A stretch of DNA of 64,000 nt from Micromonospora purpureochromogenes (GTDB lineage: Bacteria > Actinomycetota > Actinomycetes > Mycobacteriales > Micromonosporaceae), in assembly GCF_900091515.1 (NCBI RefSeq), contig NZ_LT607410.1:1736001-1800000 (forward strand), written 5' to 3'. Positions 31,916-42,536 of this stretch are shown here, one piece after another. Positions within the stretch are counted from its first letter, which is position 1. Each line of letters opens with the position of its first letter. Position numbers and translations under genes: made by a program. The notes beneath the pieces are model-generated. The model saw only the letters and a list, made by a program, of their open reading frames with translations. It made no database searches and was not told the DNA's origin.

Positions 31916-32584
31916 TCAGCCGCCCAGGCGCTTGAGGGCGTTCTGGAGGTTGACCAGGTCCGTCTGCTGGGTGTTCTTCATGGTCTGCGCGACCTTGAGC
32001 ACGTCGTCGTCCTCGCCGTGGTCGAGGATCCCCTGGATCATGTGGATCCCACCCAGGTGGTGCTTGATCATCATGCGCAAAAAGAGCACGTCGACGTCGT
32101 GTCCCTGCGCCGCGCGCAGCTGCGCCATCTCCTGCGGCGTCGCCATGCCGGGCATCAGCCCGTCCCGGAGGCTGTCCCGGCCGTCCGGCATCCAGGCCAT
32201 CGCCGGCTCGGAGCCGGTCGGGTCCAGCCCCCACGACCGCAGCCAGGTCTGCATGGTGCCGATCTCGCCCTGCTGGCCGGTGGCGATGTCGCCGCCGATC
32301 TGGCGTACCTCCGGGTCGCTGCCCTTCTGGAAGGCGATCAGCCCCATCTCCACCGCCTGGGCGTGGTGGCTGGTCATGTCCCGCGCGAAGCCCGCCTCGG
32401 CCGAGCTGTCACCCGGTCGGGTGAGGCTCGGCGTCAGCAGGCCGCCGGCGTACCCGAGGAGGAGCCCGACCACGACGGCGGCGGTCAGCGCGAGGATGCC
32501 GTAGCGGCGCGCGGACCGCCGGCCACCGTCGGCGGTGACCGGGGCCTCGTCGGGTGCGCTGTCCGTCGTCACGGGAGCGGTCAT
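31916..32584 (-). CDS. membrane-anchored DUF305 protein
   Basis: This 222-residue protein has a short cytoplasmic N-terminus, one membrane helix (YGILALTAAVVVGLLLGYAGGLL) and an outward DUF305 domain (about 60-220). DUF305 is a ferritin-like four-helix fold, and two Met/His motifs are clear: DMTSHHAQAVEMG and MMIKHHLGGIHM. These are metal-binding-type motifs, and some DUF305 proteins are linked to copper handling; metal identity here is inferred. It follows the DUF3105 gene by 8 bp, so they are co-transcribed. Confidence 0.88.
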   Translation of the reverse strand: MTAPVTTDSAPDEAPVTADGGRRSARRYGILALTAAVVVGLLLGYAGGLLTPSLTRPGDSSAEAGFARDMTSHHAQAVEMGLIAFQKGSDPEVRQIGGDIATGQQGEIGTMQTWLRSWGLDPTGSEPAMAWMPDGRDSLRDGLMPGMATPQEMAQLRAAQGHDVDVLFLRMMIKHHLGGIHMIQGILDHGEDDDVLKVAQTMKNTQQTDLVNLQNALKRLGG

Positions 32585-32592
32585 CGCCGTCC

Positions 32593-33393
32593 TTACTGCT
32601 GGGTGGGCTGCGGGTCGCGCGGGGTGGTGCCGGTGGCCGTGATGCCCTGGCCGCAGTTGGCGTTCGGGCCCTCGACCGAGGCGTTCACCCGCAGCGTCTT
32701 GATGAAGTCGTCGATCCGGCCGTCGTCGGCGTTGTCGACCTTGAGCTGGTAGCCCCAGGCCTGCAGCGAGATCGGCTTGTCCAGCCCGTCGAACGGGCTG
32801 AGCATCAGCTTCTCCTTGCCCTGGACCTTGCTCTTCAGCGTCGCCACCTGGTCGGCCGGCAGGTCGGGGCGGTACGTGATCCAGACCGCGCCGTGCTCCA
32901 TGCTGTGCACCGCGTGCTCGCTGGCGATCGGGGCGTCGTAGACGTCACCCATGCAGTTCTGCCAGGCCGCGTTGTGCGGACCGGCGACCGGCGGGTTCAC
33001 GTCGTACTTGATCGGGCCCTGCTGGTGCTGGCCGCCCTGGACGAGCTTGGCGTCCTTCTTGCGGAAGTCGACGATGCCGTCGATGTCGGCGGCCCGCTTC
33101 TCCCACGGCTTGGAGCCCTGGAAGGCCGCATACGCGCCGTACCCGATGATCGCCGCGGCGAGCACGCCGACGGCCACGAAGAGGGCGATCGGGCCCCAGG
33201 ACCGGCCCTGGCTCACCTTGACCGGCGCGATCGGCTTGCGGGGGCCCTTGCCACCCGAGGTCGCGCGGGGGGTGCCCGCCGACTTGCCGGCCCCGGGCTT
33301 GGCGCCGGACGCGGGCCGGCCAGCCGCCGGCTTCTTGCCGGTGCTGACCACGGTCGGACGGCGCTCCGGGCCGCCCGGGGTGCTGATGCTCAT
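32593..33393 (-). CDS. membrane-anchored DUF3105 protein
   Basis: This 266-residue protein has a long basic, Pro/Gly/Lys-rich N-terminal segment (about 1-65), one membrane helix (WGPIALFVAVGVLAAAIIGYGAYAAF) and an extracytoplasmic DUF3105 domain. The family motifs are present: NPPVAGPHNAAWQNC, HSMEHGAVWITYRPDLP and LSPFDGLDKPISLQAWGYQL. The function is unknown; the His/Cys positions suggest metal binding. It is the first gene of the pair with DUF305, divergent from argS with 96 bp between starts. Confidence 0.88.
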   Translation of the reverse strand: MSISTPGGPERRPTVVSTGKKPAAGRPASGAKPGAGKSAGTPRATSGGKGPRKPIAPVKVSQGRSWGPIALFVAVGVLAAAIIGYGAYAAFQGSKPWEKRAADIDGIVDFRKKDAKLVQGGQHQQGPIKYDVNPPVAGPHNAAWQNCMGDVYDAPIASEHAVHSMEHGAVWITYRPDLPADQVATLKSKVQGKEKLMLSPFDGLDKPISLQAWGYQLKVDNADDGRIDDFIKTLRVNASVEGPNANCGQGITATGTTPRDPQPTQQ

Positions 33394-33477
33394 GGTGCCT
33401 CGCAGGTCGGTCGGTCAGGGGATTGGCGGGCCGGGTGACGTGCAGGGTCGCCGCCGAGTGCCCGAGTCTACCCCCGT

Positions 33478-33489
33478 TAGCATGGTTCG
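33478..33489 (+). promoter_or_regulatory. leaderless -10 element of argS
   Basis: TAGCAT (33478-33483) followed by 6 bases and the GTG start codon. This spacing puts the transcription start at, or next to, the first base of the codon, so the mRNA probably lacks a 5' leader. No ribosome site is present, which supports this. Confidence 0.6.
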
Positions 33490-35154
33490 GTGACTCCCGC
33501 AGAACTCGCCGAGGTCGTCCTCTCCGCAGCCCACGCCGTCTTCACCGAGCGGGGCTTGGACTCCGCCGCGCTCCCGGAGCGGACGGCGGTGGAGCGACCG
33601 CGCAATCCGGAGCACGGCGACTACGCCTCGACGCTGGCGCTGCAGCTCAGCAAGAAGGTGGGGGTCCCGCCGCGGGAGCTGGCCGCCGCGCTGGCCGACC
33701 AGCTCGGCCGCGCCCCGGGGGTCAAGTCCGTGGAGATCGCCGGCCCGGGCTTCCTCAACATCCGGCTCGACGCCGCCGCCGCGGGCCAGCTCGCCCGGTC
33801 GATCGTCGAGGCCGGCGCGGAGTACGGCCGCAGCGACGCCCTCGCCGGCCAGAAGATCAACCTCGAGTTCGTCTCGGCCAACCCCACCGGCCCGGTGCAC
33901 ATCGGCGGCGTCCGCTGGGCGGCCGTCGGCGACGCGCTGAGCCGGCTGCTCCGCGCCACCGGCGCCGACGTGGGCACCGAGTACTACTTCAACGACGCCG
34001 GCTCCCAGATCGACCGGTTCGCCCGGTCGCTGCTCGCCGCCGCGAAGGGCGAGCCGGCCCCCGAGGACGGGTACGGCGGCGCGTACATCGCCGAGATCGC
34101 CGAGCAGGTCCGGGCCGTCCGGCCGGACGTGCTGGAGCTGGACGACGCCGCCGCCCAGGAGGTCTTCCGGGTCGAGGGCGTCGCGCTGATGTTCGCCGAG
34201 ATCAAGTCCTCGCTGCGTGCCTTCGGGGTGGAGTTCGACACCTACTTCAACGAGAAGGACCTGCACGACCGGGGCGAGCTGGACCTCGCCCTGGAAAGGC
34301 TGCGCGAGCAGGGCCACCTCTTCGAGGCCGAAGGCGCCACCTGGCTGCGCACCACCGACTTCGGCGACGACAAGGACCGGGTGCTGCGCAAGTCCAACGG
34401 CGAGTGGACGTACTTCGCCGCCGACTGCGCCTACTACCTGGACAAGCGCGAGCGCGGCTTCGAGCGGGTCGTGATCATGCTGGGCGCCGACCACCACGGC
34501 TACCTCGGCCGGATGAAGGCGATGGCGGCCTGCTTCGGTGACGACCCGGACCGCAACCTGGAGATCCTCATCGGTCAGCTGGTCAGCCTGGTCCGCGAGG
34601 GCGCCCCGGTGCGGATGAGCAAGCGGGCCGGCACCGTGGTCACCCTGGAGGACCTGGTCGACGCGATCGGCGTGGACGCCTCCCGGTACGCGCTGGCCCG
34701 CTACTCCAGCGACTCCCCGATCGACATCGACGTCGAGCTGTGGACCCGGGCCACCCGCGACAACCCGGTGTACTACGTGCAGTACGTCGCCGCCCGGACG
34801 GCCAGCGTCGGGCGCAACGCCGCCGAGGTCGGCCTGACCCGCGGCGACGCCGCCGGCTTCCGGGCCGAGCTGCTCGGGCACGAGAAGGAGAACGAGCTGC
34901 TCAAGGCGCTCGCCGAGTTCCCCGCCGTGGTGGCCACCGCCGCCGAGCTGCGGGGGCCGCACCGGGTGGCCCGCTACCTGGAGGAACTGGCCGGGGCGTA
35001 CCACCGGTTCTACGACAACTGCCGGATCCTGCCGCGCGGCGACGAGGAGGTCACCGACCTGCACCGGGCCCGGCTCTGGCTCAACGACGCGACCCGGGTG
35101 GTCATCGCCAACGGCCTGCACCTGCTCGGCGTCACCGCTCCGGAGAGGATGTGA
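33490..35154 (+). CDS. argS: arginyl-tRNA synthetase
   Basis: This 554-residue class I aminoacyl-tRNA synthetase attaches arginine to tRNA-Arg. The order is an N-terminal Add1 domain, a Rossmann core with the HIGH-type motif [10 protein letters not shown] (His137), a KMSKS-type motif [11 protein letters not shown] (Lys378), and a C-terminal DALR helical anticodon-binding domain. The length is normal. The GTG start is supported by the leaderless promoter. The stop is 6 bp before lysA, so argS-lysA-hom form an operon. A tRNA-Arg gene lies 2.6 kb away. Confidence 0.97.
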   Translation: MTPAELAEVVLSAAHAVFTERGLDSAALPERTAVERPRNPEHGDYASTLALQLSKKVGVPPRELAAALADQLGRAPGVKSVEIAGPGFLNIRLDAAAAGQLARSIVEAGAEYGRSDALAGQKINLEFVSANPTGPVHIGGVRWAAVGDALSRLLRATGADVGTEYYFNDAGSQIDRFARSLLAAAKGEPAPEDGYGGAYIAEIAEQVRAVRPDVLELDDAAAQEVFRVEGVALMFAEIKSSLRAFGVEFDTYFNEKDLHDRGELDLALERLREQGHLFEAEGATWLRTTDFGDDKDRVLRKSNGEWTYFAADCAYYLDKRERGFERVVIMLGADHHGYLGRMKAMAACFGDDPDRNLEILIGQLVSLVREGAPVRMSKRAGTVVTLEDLVDAIGVDASRYALARYSSDSPIDIDVELWTRATRDNPVYYVQYVAARTASVGRNAAEVGLTRGDAAGFRAELLGHEKENELLKALAEFPAVVATAAELRGPHRVARYLEELAGAYHRFYDNCRILPRGDEEVTDLHRARLWLNDATRVVIANGLHLLGVTAPERM

Positions 35155-35160
35155 GGATTC

Positions 35161-36543
35161 GTGCGCGCGCATGAGGCCGGTGCCCTGCACGGCGACATCG
35201 GCAGCCAGCCGGCGTGGCTGCGTACCCCGACCGACGTCAACGCCCTGGTGCCGCAGCTGTGGCCGCGCAACGTGACGCGCACCGACGACGGCGCGCTCGC
35301 CGTCGCCGGCCTGGGCGTCCGGGACATCGCGGCCGAGTACGGCACCCCGCTGTACGTCCTCGACGAGGACGATCTGCGCTCGCGCTGCCGCGACTTCCGT
35401 GCCGCCTTCCCGGACGTGGACGTCTACTACGCGGGTAAGGCGTTCCTCTGCCGCGCCGTGGTCCGCATGATCGCCGAGGAGGGTCTGCACCTCGACGTCT
35501 GCACCGGCGGCGAGCTGGCCACCGCGCTGTCGGCGGGGATGCCGCCGGAGCGGATGGGCTTCCACGGCAACAACAAGTCGGTGGCCGAGCTGACCCGGGC
35601 GCTGGACGCCGGGGTGGGCCGGATCATCCTCGACTCGTTCACCGAGATCGACCGGCTCACCGCGCTCGCCCGCGAGCGCGAGGTACGCCCCGGCGTGCTG
35701 ATCCGGGTCACCGTCGGCGTCGAGGCGCACACCCACGAGTTCATCGCCACCGCGCACGAGGACCAGAAGTTCGGCTTCTCGCTCGCCGGCGGGGCGGCCG
35801 CGGCGGCCGCCTTCAAGGTGCTCGACGAGGGCGTGCTCGACCTGCGCGGCCTGCACTCGCACATCGGGTCGCAGATCTTCGACGCCAGCGGCTTCGAGGT
35901 CTCGGCCCGCCGGGTGCTCGCCCTGCAGGCGCAGATCCGCGACGCCCGCGGGGTGGAGCTGCCCGAGCTGGACCTCGGCGGCGGCTTCGGCATCGCGTAC
36001 ACCACCCAGGACGACCCGGCCTCGCCGCAGGAACTGGCCAAGCGGCTGCGCAAGATCGTCGACGGCGAGTGCGCGGCCGAGCGGCTGGCCGTGCCGCACC
36101 TGTCGATCGAGCCCGGCCGGGCGATCGTCGGCCCGGCCGTCTTCACCCTGTACGAGGTCGGCACGGTCAAGGACGTCGACGGGATCCGCACCTACGTCAG
36201 CGTCGACGGCGGGATGAGCGACAACATCCGCACCGCGCTCTACGACGCCTCGTACTCGGCCACCATGGCGAACCGGGCGTCGGTGGCCGAGCCGATGCTC
36301 GCCCGCGTGGTGGGAAAGCATTGTGAGTCCGGGGACATCGTGGTGAAGGATGAATTCCTGCCCGCCGACGTGCAGCCCGGAGATCTTGTCGCGGTGCCCG
36401 GCACGGGCGCGTACTGCCGCAGCATGGCCAGCAACTACAACCACGTGCCCCGCCCCCCGGTGGTCGCGGTGCGCGACGGCCGGGCCCGGCTGATCGTCCG
36501 ACGGGAAACCGAAGAGGACCTGCTCGCTTTGGATGTGGGATGA
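35161..36543 (+). CDS. lysA: diaminopimelate decarboxylase
   Basis: This 460-residue PLP enzyme converts meso-diaminopimelate to L-lysine, the last step of lysine synthesis. The fold-III barrel carries the PLP lysine Lys93 in YYAGKAFLCRAV. GLHSHIGSQIFD and LDLGGGFGIAYT bind cofactor phosphate, and GTGAYCRSMASNYN is the C-terminal substrate motif. GTG 35161 is preceded by GAGG (35153-35156) overlapping the argS stop. The stop overlaps the start of hom (ATGA). A 30-residue N-terminal extension before the core is usual in actinobacteria. Confidence 0.97.
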   Translation: MRAHEAGALHGDIGSQPAWLRTPTDVNALVPQLWPRNVTRTDDGALAVAGLGVRDIAAEYGTPLYVLDEDDLRSRCRDFRAAFPDVDVYYAGKAFLCRAVVRMIAEEGLHLDVCTGGELATALSAGMPPERMGFHGNNKSVAELTRALDAGVGRIILDSFTEIDRLTALAREREVRPGVLIRVTVGVEAHTHEFIATAHEDQKFGFSLAGGAAAAAAFKVLDEGVLDLRGLHSHIGSQIFDASGFEVSARRVLALQAQIRDARGVELPELDLGGGFGIAYTTQDDPASPQELAKRLRKIVDGECAAERLAVPHLSIEPGRAIVGPAVFTLYEVGTVKDVDGIRTYVSVDGGMSDNIRTALYDASYSATMANRASVAEPMLARVVGKHCESGDIVVKDEFLPADVQPGDLVAVPGTGAYCRSMASNYNHVPRPPVVAVRDGRARLIVRRETEEDLLALDVG

Positions 36544-37865
36544 CGTCACCTGTGCGTTTGGCGCTGCTCGGCTGCGGGACGGTTGGCAGCGAGGTGGTCC
36601 GGTTGCTGCACGAGCAGTCGGCCGACCTCGCCGCCCGGATCGGCGCCCCGCTGGAGATCGCCGGCATCGCCGTACGCCGGGTCGGGCGCGACCGCGGTGA
36701 CCTGCCGGTCGACCCGGCGCTGTTCACCACCGACCCGCTCGGGCTGATCAAGCGCGACGACGTGGACGTGGTGGTCGAGGTGGTCGGCGGCATCGAGCCG
36801 GCGCGCGGCTGGCTGGTCGAGGCGCTGCGGGCCGGCAAGAGCGTGGTCACCGCCAACAAGGCGCTGCTCGCCGAGGACGGCGCGGCCCTGCACGACGCGG
36901 CCGCCGAGGGCGGCGCCGACCTCTACTACGAGGCCTCGGTGGCCGGGGCGATCCCGCTGCTGCGCCCGCTGCGCGACTCGCTGCACGGGGACCGGATCAA
37001 CCGGGTCACCGGCATCGTCAACGGCACCACCAACTTCATCCTCTCCGCGATGGACGCCACCGGCGCCGGCTTCGCCGAGGCGCTGGAGGAGGCCACCGAG
37101 CTCGGGTACGCCGAGGCGGACCCGACCGCCGACGTGGAGGGCTTCGACGCCGCCGCCAAGGCCGCCATCCTCGCCTCGCTGGCGTTCCACACCCGGGTCA
37201 CCGCCGCCGACGTGCACCGCGAGGGGATCACCGAGGTGACCGCCGCGGACGTGGCCAGCGCCCGGGCGATGGGCTGCACGATCAAGCTGCTCTGCATCGC
37301 GGCCCGGGGCGCCGACGCCGCGGGCCGGGAGACGGTCAGCGTGCGGGTGCACCCGGCGATGATCCCGCTGACCCACCCGCTGGCCAGCGTCGGCGACGCG
37401 TTCAACGCGGTCTTCGTCGAGGCCGAGGCGGCCGGGCAGCTGATGTTCTACGGCCGGGGCGCCGGTGGCGCGCCGACCGCCAGCGCCGTCCTCGGCGACG
37501 TGGTGGCGGTGGCCCGCAACCGGCTCGCCGGGGCGCGGGCGGCCAGCGAGTCCGCGTACGCCGACCTGGCGGTGCGGCCGATGGGGGAGGCGCTGACCCG
37601 CTACCACATCAGCCTCGACGTGGCCGACCGGCCGGGTGTGCTGGAGGCGGTGGCGGGGGTTTTCGCCCGGCACGAGGTCTCCATCGCCACCGTGCGGCAG
37701 GGCCCGGCGGGCGGCGGGCCGGCCGGTCGGGGCTCCGACGCCGAGCTGGTCATCGTCACCCACGTCGCGCCGGACGCGGCGCTCGCCGCGACCGTACGCG
37801 AGCTGCGCGGGCTGGACATCGTCGGATCGGTGACCAGCGTGCTGCGGGTGGAGGGCGGGCAGTAG
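36540..37865 (+). CDS. hom: homoserine dehydrogenase
   Basis: This 441-residue enzyme reduces aspartate semialdehyde to homoserine. The NAD(P) domain starts at [29 protein letters not shown] follows; [47 protein letters not shown] is the catalytic signature with its conserved Lys and Asp. A C-terminal ACT domain (about 355-435: [29 protein letters not shown]) suggests threonine feedback inhibition. The start overlaps the lysA stop by 4 bp, indicating translational coupling. Confidence 0.97.
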   Translation: MTSPVRLALLGCGTVGSEVVRLLHEQSADLAARIGAPLEIAGIAVRRVGRDRGDLPVDPALFTTDPLGLIKRDDVDVVVEVVGGIEPARGWLVEALRAGKSVVTANKALLAEDGAALHDAAAEGGADLYYEASVAGAIPLLRPLRDSLHGDRINRVTGIVNGTTNFILSAMDATGAGFAEALEEATELGYAEADPTADVEGFDAAAKAAILASLAFHTRVTAADVHREGITEVTAADVASARAMGCTIKLLCIAARGADAAGRETVSVRVHPAMIPLTHPLASVGDAFNAVFVEAEAAGQLMFYGRGAGGAPTASAVLGDVVAVARNRLAGARAASESAYADLAVRPMGEALTRYHISLDVADRPGVLEAVAGVFARHEVSIATVRQGPAGGGPAGRGSDAELVIVTHVAPDAALAATVRELRGLDIVGSVTSVLRVEGGQ

Positions 37866-37972
37866 GGCGTCCCGTCTGGTGGGTGGCGGCGGGTGTGCCG
37901 GTCGCCGCCCCGGTCGGCTGGTCCAGGCTTGAGACACCCCCGAACGGGACGGGGCGAGGCGAGGAGAGGGAC

Positions 37973-39022
37973 ATGTGGCGCGGTCTGATCGAGACGTACC
38001 GGGACCGGCTGCCGGTCACCGACGCCACCCCCGTCGTCACCCTGCACGAGGGGAACACCCCGCTGCTGCCCGCGCCGGTGCTCTCCGCCCGGCTCGGCTG
38101 TGACGTGCACCTGAAGGTCGAGGGGGCCAACCCGACCGGCTCGTTCAAGGACCGCGGCATGACCGTCGCGGTGTCCAAGGCGGTCGAGGCGGGCGACAAG
38201 GCGATCATCTGCGCCTCCACCGGCAACACCAGCGCCTCCGCCGCGGCGTACGCGGCCCGCGCCGGGATCACCTGCGCGGTGCTGGTGCCGCAGGGCAAGA
38301 TCGCGCTGGGCAAGCTCGCCCAGGCGCTGGTGCACGGCGCGAAGCTGCTCCAGGTCCAGGGCAACTTCGACGACTGCCTGGCGATGGCCGCGAAGCTCGC
38401 CCAGGACTTCCCGGTGGCGCTGGTCAACTCGGTCAACCCGGACCGGCTGCACGGCCAGAAGACCGCCGCCTTCGAGATCGTCGAGGCGCTCGGCGACGCT
38501 CCCGACATCCACTGCCTGCCGGTCGGCAACGCCGGCAACATCTCCGCGTACTGGATGGGCTACGGCGAGGACCTGGCCGCCGGCAACGCCACCCGCACCC
38601 CGAAGATGTACGGCTTCCAGGCCGCCGGCGCCGCGCCGATCGTGACCGGCCAGGTGGTGCACGAGCCGTCCACGATCGCCACCGCCATCCGGATCGGCAA
38701 CCCGGCGAGCTGGACGAAGGCGGTCGACGCCCGGGATGCCTCGCGGGGCCTGATCGCGGCGGTCACCGACCGGGAGATCCTGTCGGCGTACCGGCTGCTC
38801 GCCCGGGAGGTGGGCGTCTTCGTCGAGCTGGGCAGCGCGGCCAGCGTGGCCGGCCTGCTCCAGCAGGCCGCCGCGGGCCGGGTCCCCCCCGGTTCCACGG
38901 TCGTCTGCACGGTCACCGGCCACGGCCTCAAGGACCCGGAGTGGGCCATCTCCACCGCCCCCGCCCCCCTCACCATCGCCAACGACCCCCTGGCCGCCGC
39001 CCGCTCCCTAGACCTCGCCTAA
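37973..39022 (+). CDS. thrC: threonine synthase
   Basis: This 349-residue fold-II PLP enzyme converts O-phosphohomoserine to threonine. The PLP lysine is Lys59 in GSFKDRG, preceded by [20 protein letters not shown] and [16 protein letters not shown] form the substrate and phosphate loops. ATG 37973 has a GAGGAGAGGG ribosome site. It follows hom by 107 bp. Homoserine kinase, the enzyme between Hom and ThrC, is encoded 6.4 kb downstream rather than next to it. Confidence 0.97.
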   Translation: MWRGLIETYRDRLPVTDATPVVTLHEGNTPLLPAPVLSARLGCDVHLKVEGANPTGSFKDRGMTVAVSKAVEAGDKAIICASTGNTSASAAAYAARAGITCAVLVPQGKIALGKLAQALVHGAKLLQVQGNFDDCLAMAAKLAQDFPVALVNSVNPDRLHGQKTAAFEIVEALGDAPDIHCLPVGNAGNISAYWMGYGEDLAAGNATRTPKMYGFQAAGAAPIVTGQVVHEPSTIATAIRIGNPASWTKAVDARDASRGLIAAVTDREILSAYRLLAREVGVFVELGSAASVAGLLQQAAAGRVPPGSTVVCTVTGHGLKDPEWAISTAPAPLTIANDPLAAARSLDLA

Positions 39023-39089
39023 CCCCCCAGCCCCCCGCCCGGGTTCCCCGGACCGCCCGGGCCGCCCGGGCCCCCGGCCGGGCCGCGTG

Positions 39090-39148
39090 TCGATCATGAA
39101 GTTGTCGCCCTGGTGAGCGCTTTCCGGTGGCAACCACTTCATGATCGA
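39090..39148. repeat. palindrome of the GATCATGAAGTTGT family, copy 2
   Basis: Arms TCGATCATGAAGT (39090-39102) and ACTTCATGATCGA (39136-39148) pair perfectly, and further imperfect pairing (TGTCGCC with GGTGGCA) extends inward. It shares GATCATGAAGTTGT with the element at 30937. A C-rich tract (39023-39085) lies between it and the thrC stop; a G-rich tract (39148-39194) follows. Confidence 0.75.
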
Positions 39149-39254
39149 GGGTGGTGCGGGGGAGGTCGGGCGGCGGTGGGCCGGTGGGGGTGGGGGAAAG
39201 TGAGTCGGGCACACTCTGGTCACCCCTCGACCTCCTGCAGGAGTGAGTTCGCTG

Positions 39255-42200
39255 ATGTCGCTGCTCGCCAGATCCAGCCTCGCCAACCGGGGACTGGTCG
39301 CCCTGATCGCGGTGGTGACCGCGGCGTTCGGGGCGTTCGCCGTCCCCTCGCTCAAGCAGCAGCTGCTGCCGTCGCTGGAGTTCCCCGGCGCGTTTGTCGT
39401 CGCGGTCTACCCCGGCGCCGGGCCGGAGATCGTCGAGGCGCAGGTCACCGAGCCGATCGAGAACAGCCTCCAGGGCCTGCCCGGGCTGGAGAAGGTCACC
39501 TCCACCTCGCGGGAGGGTTCGGCGACCGTCTCGGTGCAGTTCGAGTTCGGCACCGACGTCGACGACGCGGCCAACAAGATGCAGACCGCGCTGGGCCGGA
39601 TCGACGCGCAGCTCCCCGCGGAGGTGGACCCGCAGGTCCTCACCGGCAGCACCGACGACCTGCCCGCGGTGGTGCTCGCCGCCAGCGGGGGCGGCGACGA
39701 GCGGGCGCTGGCGGAGAAGCTGCGCAGCACCGTCGTAGGAGAGCTGGAGGGGATCGACGGCGTCCGTACCGTCGAGGTGACCGGCACCCGCGACCAGGTC
39801 GTGACGATCACGCCGGACCCGGCGAAGTTCGCCGCCGCGAAGCTGGCCCCGACCGCCATCGGGACGGCGCTGAAGACCAACGGCATCTCCGTGCCGGCCG
39901 GCGCGGTCACCGACGGCACCCGGGCGCTCCCGGTGCAGGTGGGCGCGCCGATCACCACCCTGGACGACCTGCGCGGCATCGTGCTCACCCCGGGCGTGCC
40001 CAAGGCGCCGCCGGTCCGCCTCGGTGACGTCGCGGCCGTGCAGCAGCAGCTCGCCCCGGCCACCGCGATCACTCGCACCAACGGCATCGAGAGCCTCGGC
40101 GTCCAGGTGACCGCCGCGCCGGACGGCAACGCCGTGCGCATCTCGCACGAGATCCGGGACCGGCTCGACGCCCTGCGCTCCGCCTCCGGCGCCGAGCTGA
40201 CCGTCGTCTTCGACCAGGCGCCGTTCGTCGAGAAGTCCATCGAGAGCCTGACCACCGAGGGCCTGCTCGGTCTGCTGATGGCCGTGGTGGTGATCCTGGT
40301 CTTCCTGCTGTCGGTGCGTTCCACCCTGGTCACCGCGGTCTCCATCCCGCTGTCGGTGGTGGTGGCGCTGCTCGCGCTCTGGGTCGGCGACTACTCGCTC
40401 AACCTGCTCACCCTCGGCGCGCTCACCATCGCCGTCGGCCGGGTGGTCGACGACTCGATCGTGGTGCTGGAGAACATCAAACGTCACCTGGAGTACGGCG
40501 AACCCAAGCGCGAGGCGATCGTCACCGCGGTCCGCGAGGTGGCCGGCGCGGTGACCGCGTCGACCCTCACCACGGTCGCGGTGTTCGCCCCGATCGCGCT
40601 GGTGGGCGGCTTCGTCGGGCAGCTCTTCGCGCCGTTCGCGATCACCGTGACGGTGGCCCTGCTCGCCTCGCTGCTGGTCTCGCTGACCGTGATCCCGGTG
40701 CTGGCGTACTGGTTCCTCACGCCGCGCCGGGCCGGGGCGGACGACGCCGAGGTGCGCCGGGCCGCCGAGGAGAAGGAGTTGCGCAGCCCGTTGCAGCGGG
40801 CGTACCTGCCGACGATCGGGTTCGCCACCCGCACCCGCGGGACCCGCTGGATCACCGTCGCGGTGGGGCTGCTGGTGCTGCTCGGCACGTTCGGCCTCGC
40901 CCAGAAGCTGGAGACCAACTTCCTGGACGACTCCGGCCAGGACACCCTGAACATCACCCAGGAGCTGCCGGCGGGCGCCGGGCTGGCCGCCACCGACCAG
41001 GCGGCCCGCCGGGTCGAGGAGGTGCTCGGCCGGACCGACGGCGTCGAGACGTACCAGGTCACCGCGGGAGGCAGCGACCAGCCGTGGCTGGGCGGCGGGG
41101 GCAACAACACCGCCCGTTGGTCGGTGGCCCTCGACGGCGAGACCGACGCCAAGGAGATGAAGGAGATCCTGCGGGAGAAGTTCGACGCCCTCGGCGCCGA
41201 GGTTGGCGAGCTCACCTTCGGTCAGGGCCAGGGTGACCAGCTGGAGCTGGTCGTCCAGGCCGCCGACCAGGAGACGCTGGCCAGGGCCGCCGAGGAGGCT
41301 CGCGCGGCGATGGCCGGTACGCCGGACGTCGAGGACGTCTCGACCAGCCTGGCGACGCGGGTGCCCCGGGTCGACGTCACCGTCGACCGGCTCGGCGCGG
41401 CCCGGGTGGGGCTGAGCGAGGCGGCGGTCGGGCAGCTGGTGTCGCAGGCGTACCGGGGTGCCCCGCTGGGGCGGGTGACCCTGGACGGCGGTCAGCAGGA
41501 CGTGGTGCTGCGGACCTCGGCCACCCCGCCGACGACCGTGGCGCAGCTGCGCGCCCTGCCGGTCGGCCCGGTCAAGCTGGACGACATCGCGGACGTCACG
41601 CAGGGCGAGGGACCGCAGCAGGTCACCCGGATCGACGGCGAGCGCAGCGTGACCGTCACCGGCACCGCCACCGGTTCCAACCTGGGGGCGATCACCCAGG
41701 AGCTGCGCAAGCGGATCGCCGACATCGACGTGCCCGGCGCGACGGTGACGGTCGGTGGCGCGAGCGCCGAGCAGGAGGACGCCTTCGGCGACCTGCTCCT
41801 GGCGGTGCTGGCCGCGATCGCGATCGTCTTCCTGATCATGGTGGCGACCTTCCGCAGCATCACCCAGGCGCTGATCCTGCTGATCTCGATCCCGTTCGCC
41901 GCGACCGGCGCGATCGGCCTGCTGCTGGTCACCGGCACCCCGCTGGGCGTGCCGGCGCTGATCGGCGTGCTGATGCTGGTCGGCATCGTGGTGACCAACG
42001 CGATCGTGCTGCTGGACCTGGTCAACCAGTACCGGGCGCAGGGGATGGGCGTGACCGAGGCGGTGGTCGAGGGCGGCCGGCGGCGGCTGCGTCCGATCCT
42101 GATGACCGCGGTCGCCACCATCTTCGCGCTGCTGCCGATGGCCCTCGGGCTGACCGGCGAGGGCGGCTTCATCTCCCAGCCGCTGGCCGTGGTGGTGATC

Positions 42201-42524
42201 GGCGGTCTGCTCAGCTCGACGCTGCTGACCCTGGTGCTGGTGCCGACGCTCTACACCATGGTGGAGCGCACCAAGGAGTCGCTGCGGGCCCGCCGCGCCC
42301 GCCGCTCCGGTGGCCCGGCCCCGGTCGAGCCGGCCGCGCCGGCCGCCGCCGGGGACCAGGCCGACGCGCTGGTCCCGGCCACGGTCGTCGCCACCGGTAC
42401 GCCCGCCGCCGAGTCGCCGGCCCGGCCGGCACCCTCGGCCGCGCTGCTGGACGGCACGGACCAGTTCGAGGTGCTGCGGCTGCCGAAGAGCCGGCGCTCG
42501 CCGCTGCCGCCGACCGAGGAGTAG
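39255..42524 (+). CDS. RND-family efflux transporter
   Basis: This 1089-residue membrane protein has the full AcrB/CzcA-type RND layout: helix 1 near the N-terminus, then a large porter loop (SLEFPGAFVVAVYPGAGPEIVEAQVTEPIENSLQGLPGL), helices 2-6 with GRVVDDSIVVLENIKRHLEYG (proton-relay Asp pair), a second loop, and helices 8-12 with VGIVVTNAIVLLDLVNQYRAQGMG. The C-terminal about 80 residues are polar and Pro/Ala rich. No membrane-fusion or outer-membrane partner is encoded, as is typical in Gram-positive bacteria. ATG 39255 was chosen, as the GTG at 39243 sits directly on its own AGGAG. Substrate unknown. Confidence 0.92.
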   Translation: MSLLARSSLANRGLVALIAVVTAAFGAFAVPSLKQQLLPSLEFPGAFVVAVYPGAGPEIVEAQVTEPIENSLQGLPGLEKVTSTSREGSATVSVQFEFGTDVDDAANKMQTALGRIDAQLPAEVDPQVLTGSTDDLPAVVLAASGGGDERALAEKLRSTVVGELEGIDGVRTVEVTGTRDQVVTITPDPAKFAAAKLAPTAIGTALKTNGISVPAGAVTDGTRALPVQVGAPITTLDDLRGIVLTPGVPKAPPVRLGDVAAVQQQLAPATAITRTNGIESLGVQVTAAPDGNAVRISHEIRDRLDALRSASGAELTVVFDQAPFVEKSIESLTTEGLLGLLMAVVVILVFLLSVRSTLVTAVSIPLSVVVALLALWVGDYSLNLLTLGALTIAVGRVVDDSIVVLENIKRHLEYGEPKREAIVTAVREVAGAVTASTLTTVAVFAPIALVGGFVGQLFAPFAITVTVALLASLLVSLTVIPVLAYWFLTPRRAGADDAEVRRAAEEKELRSPLQRAYLPTIGFATRTRGTRWITVAVGLLVLLGTFGLAQKLETNFLDDSGQDTLNITQELPAGAGLAATDQAARRVEEVLGRTDGVETYQVTAGGSDQPWLGGGGNNTARWSVALDGETDAKEMKEILREKFDALGAEVGELTFGQGQGDQLELVVQAADQETLARAAEEARAAMAGTPDVEDVSTSLATRVPRVDVTVDRLGAARVGLSEAAVGQLVSQAYRGAPLGRVTLDGGQQDVVLRTSATPPTTVAQLRALPVGPVKLDDIADVTQGEGPQQVTRIDGERSVTVTGTATGSNLGAITQELRKRIADIDVPGATVTVGGASAEQEDAFGDLLLAVLAAIAIVFLIMVATFRSITQALILLISIPFAATGAIGLLLVTGTPLGVPALIGVLMLVGIVVTNAIVLLDLVNQYRAQGMGVTEAVVEGGRRRLRPILMTAVATIFALLPMALGLTGEGGFISQPLAVVVIGGLLSSTLLTLVLVPTLYTMVERTKESLRARRARRSGGPAPVEPAAPAAAGDQADALVPATVVATGTPAAESPARPAPSAALLDGTDQFEVLRLPKSRRSPLPPTEE

Positions 42525-42536
42525 TCCGACCACGCG

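Noticed and set aside
33415..36549. A 1044-codon minus-strand frame antisense to argS and lysA
   Set aside because: Same GC-shadow pattern; argS and lysA have complete catalytic motifs on the plus strand.
38970..42533. A 1187-codon minus-strand frame antisense to the RND transporter
   Set aside because: It is the mirror image of the transporter's codon bias, rich in Arg, Gly, His and Gln, with no recognisable domain.
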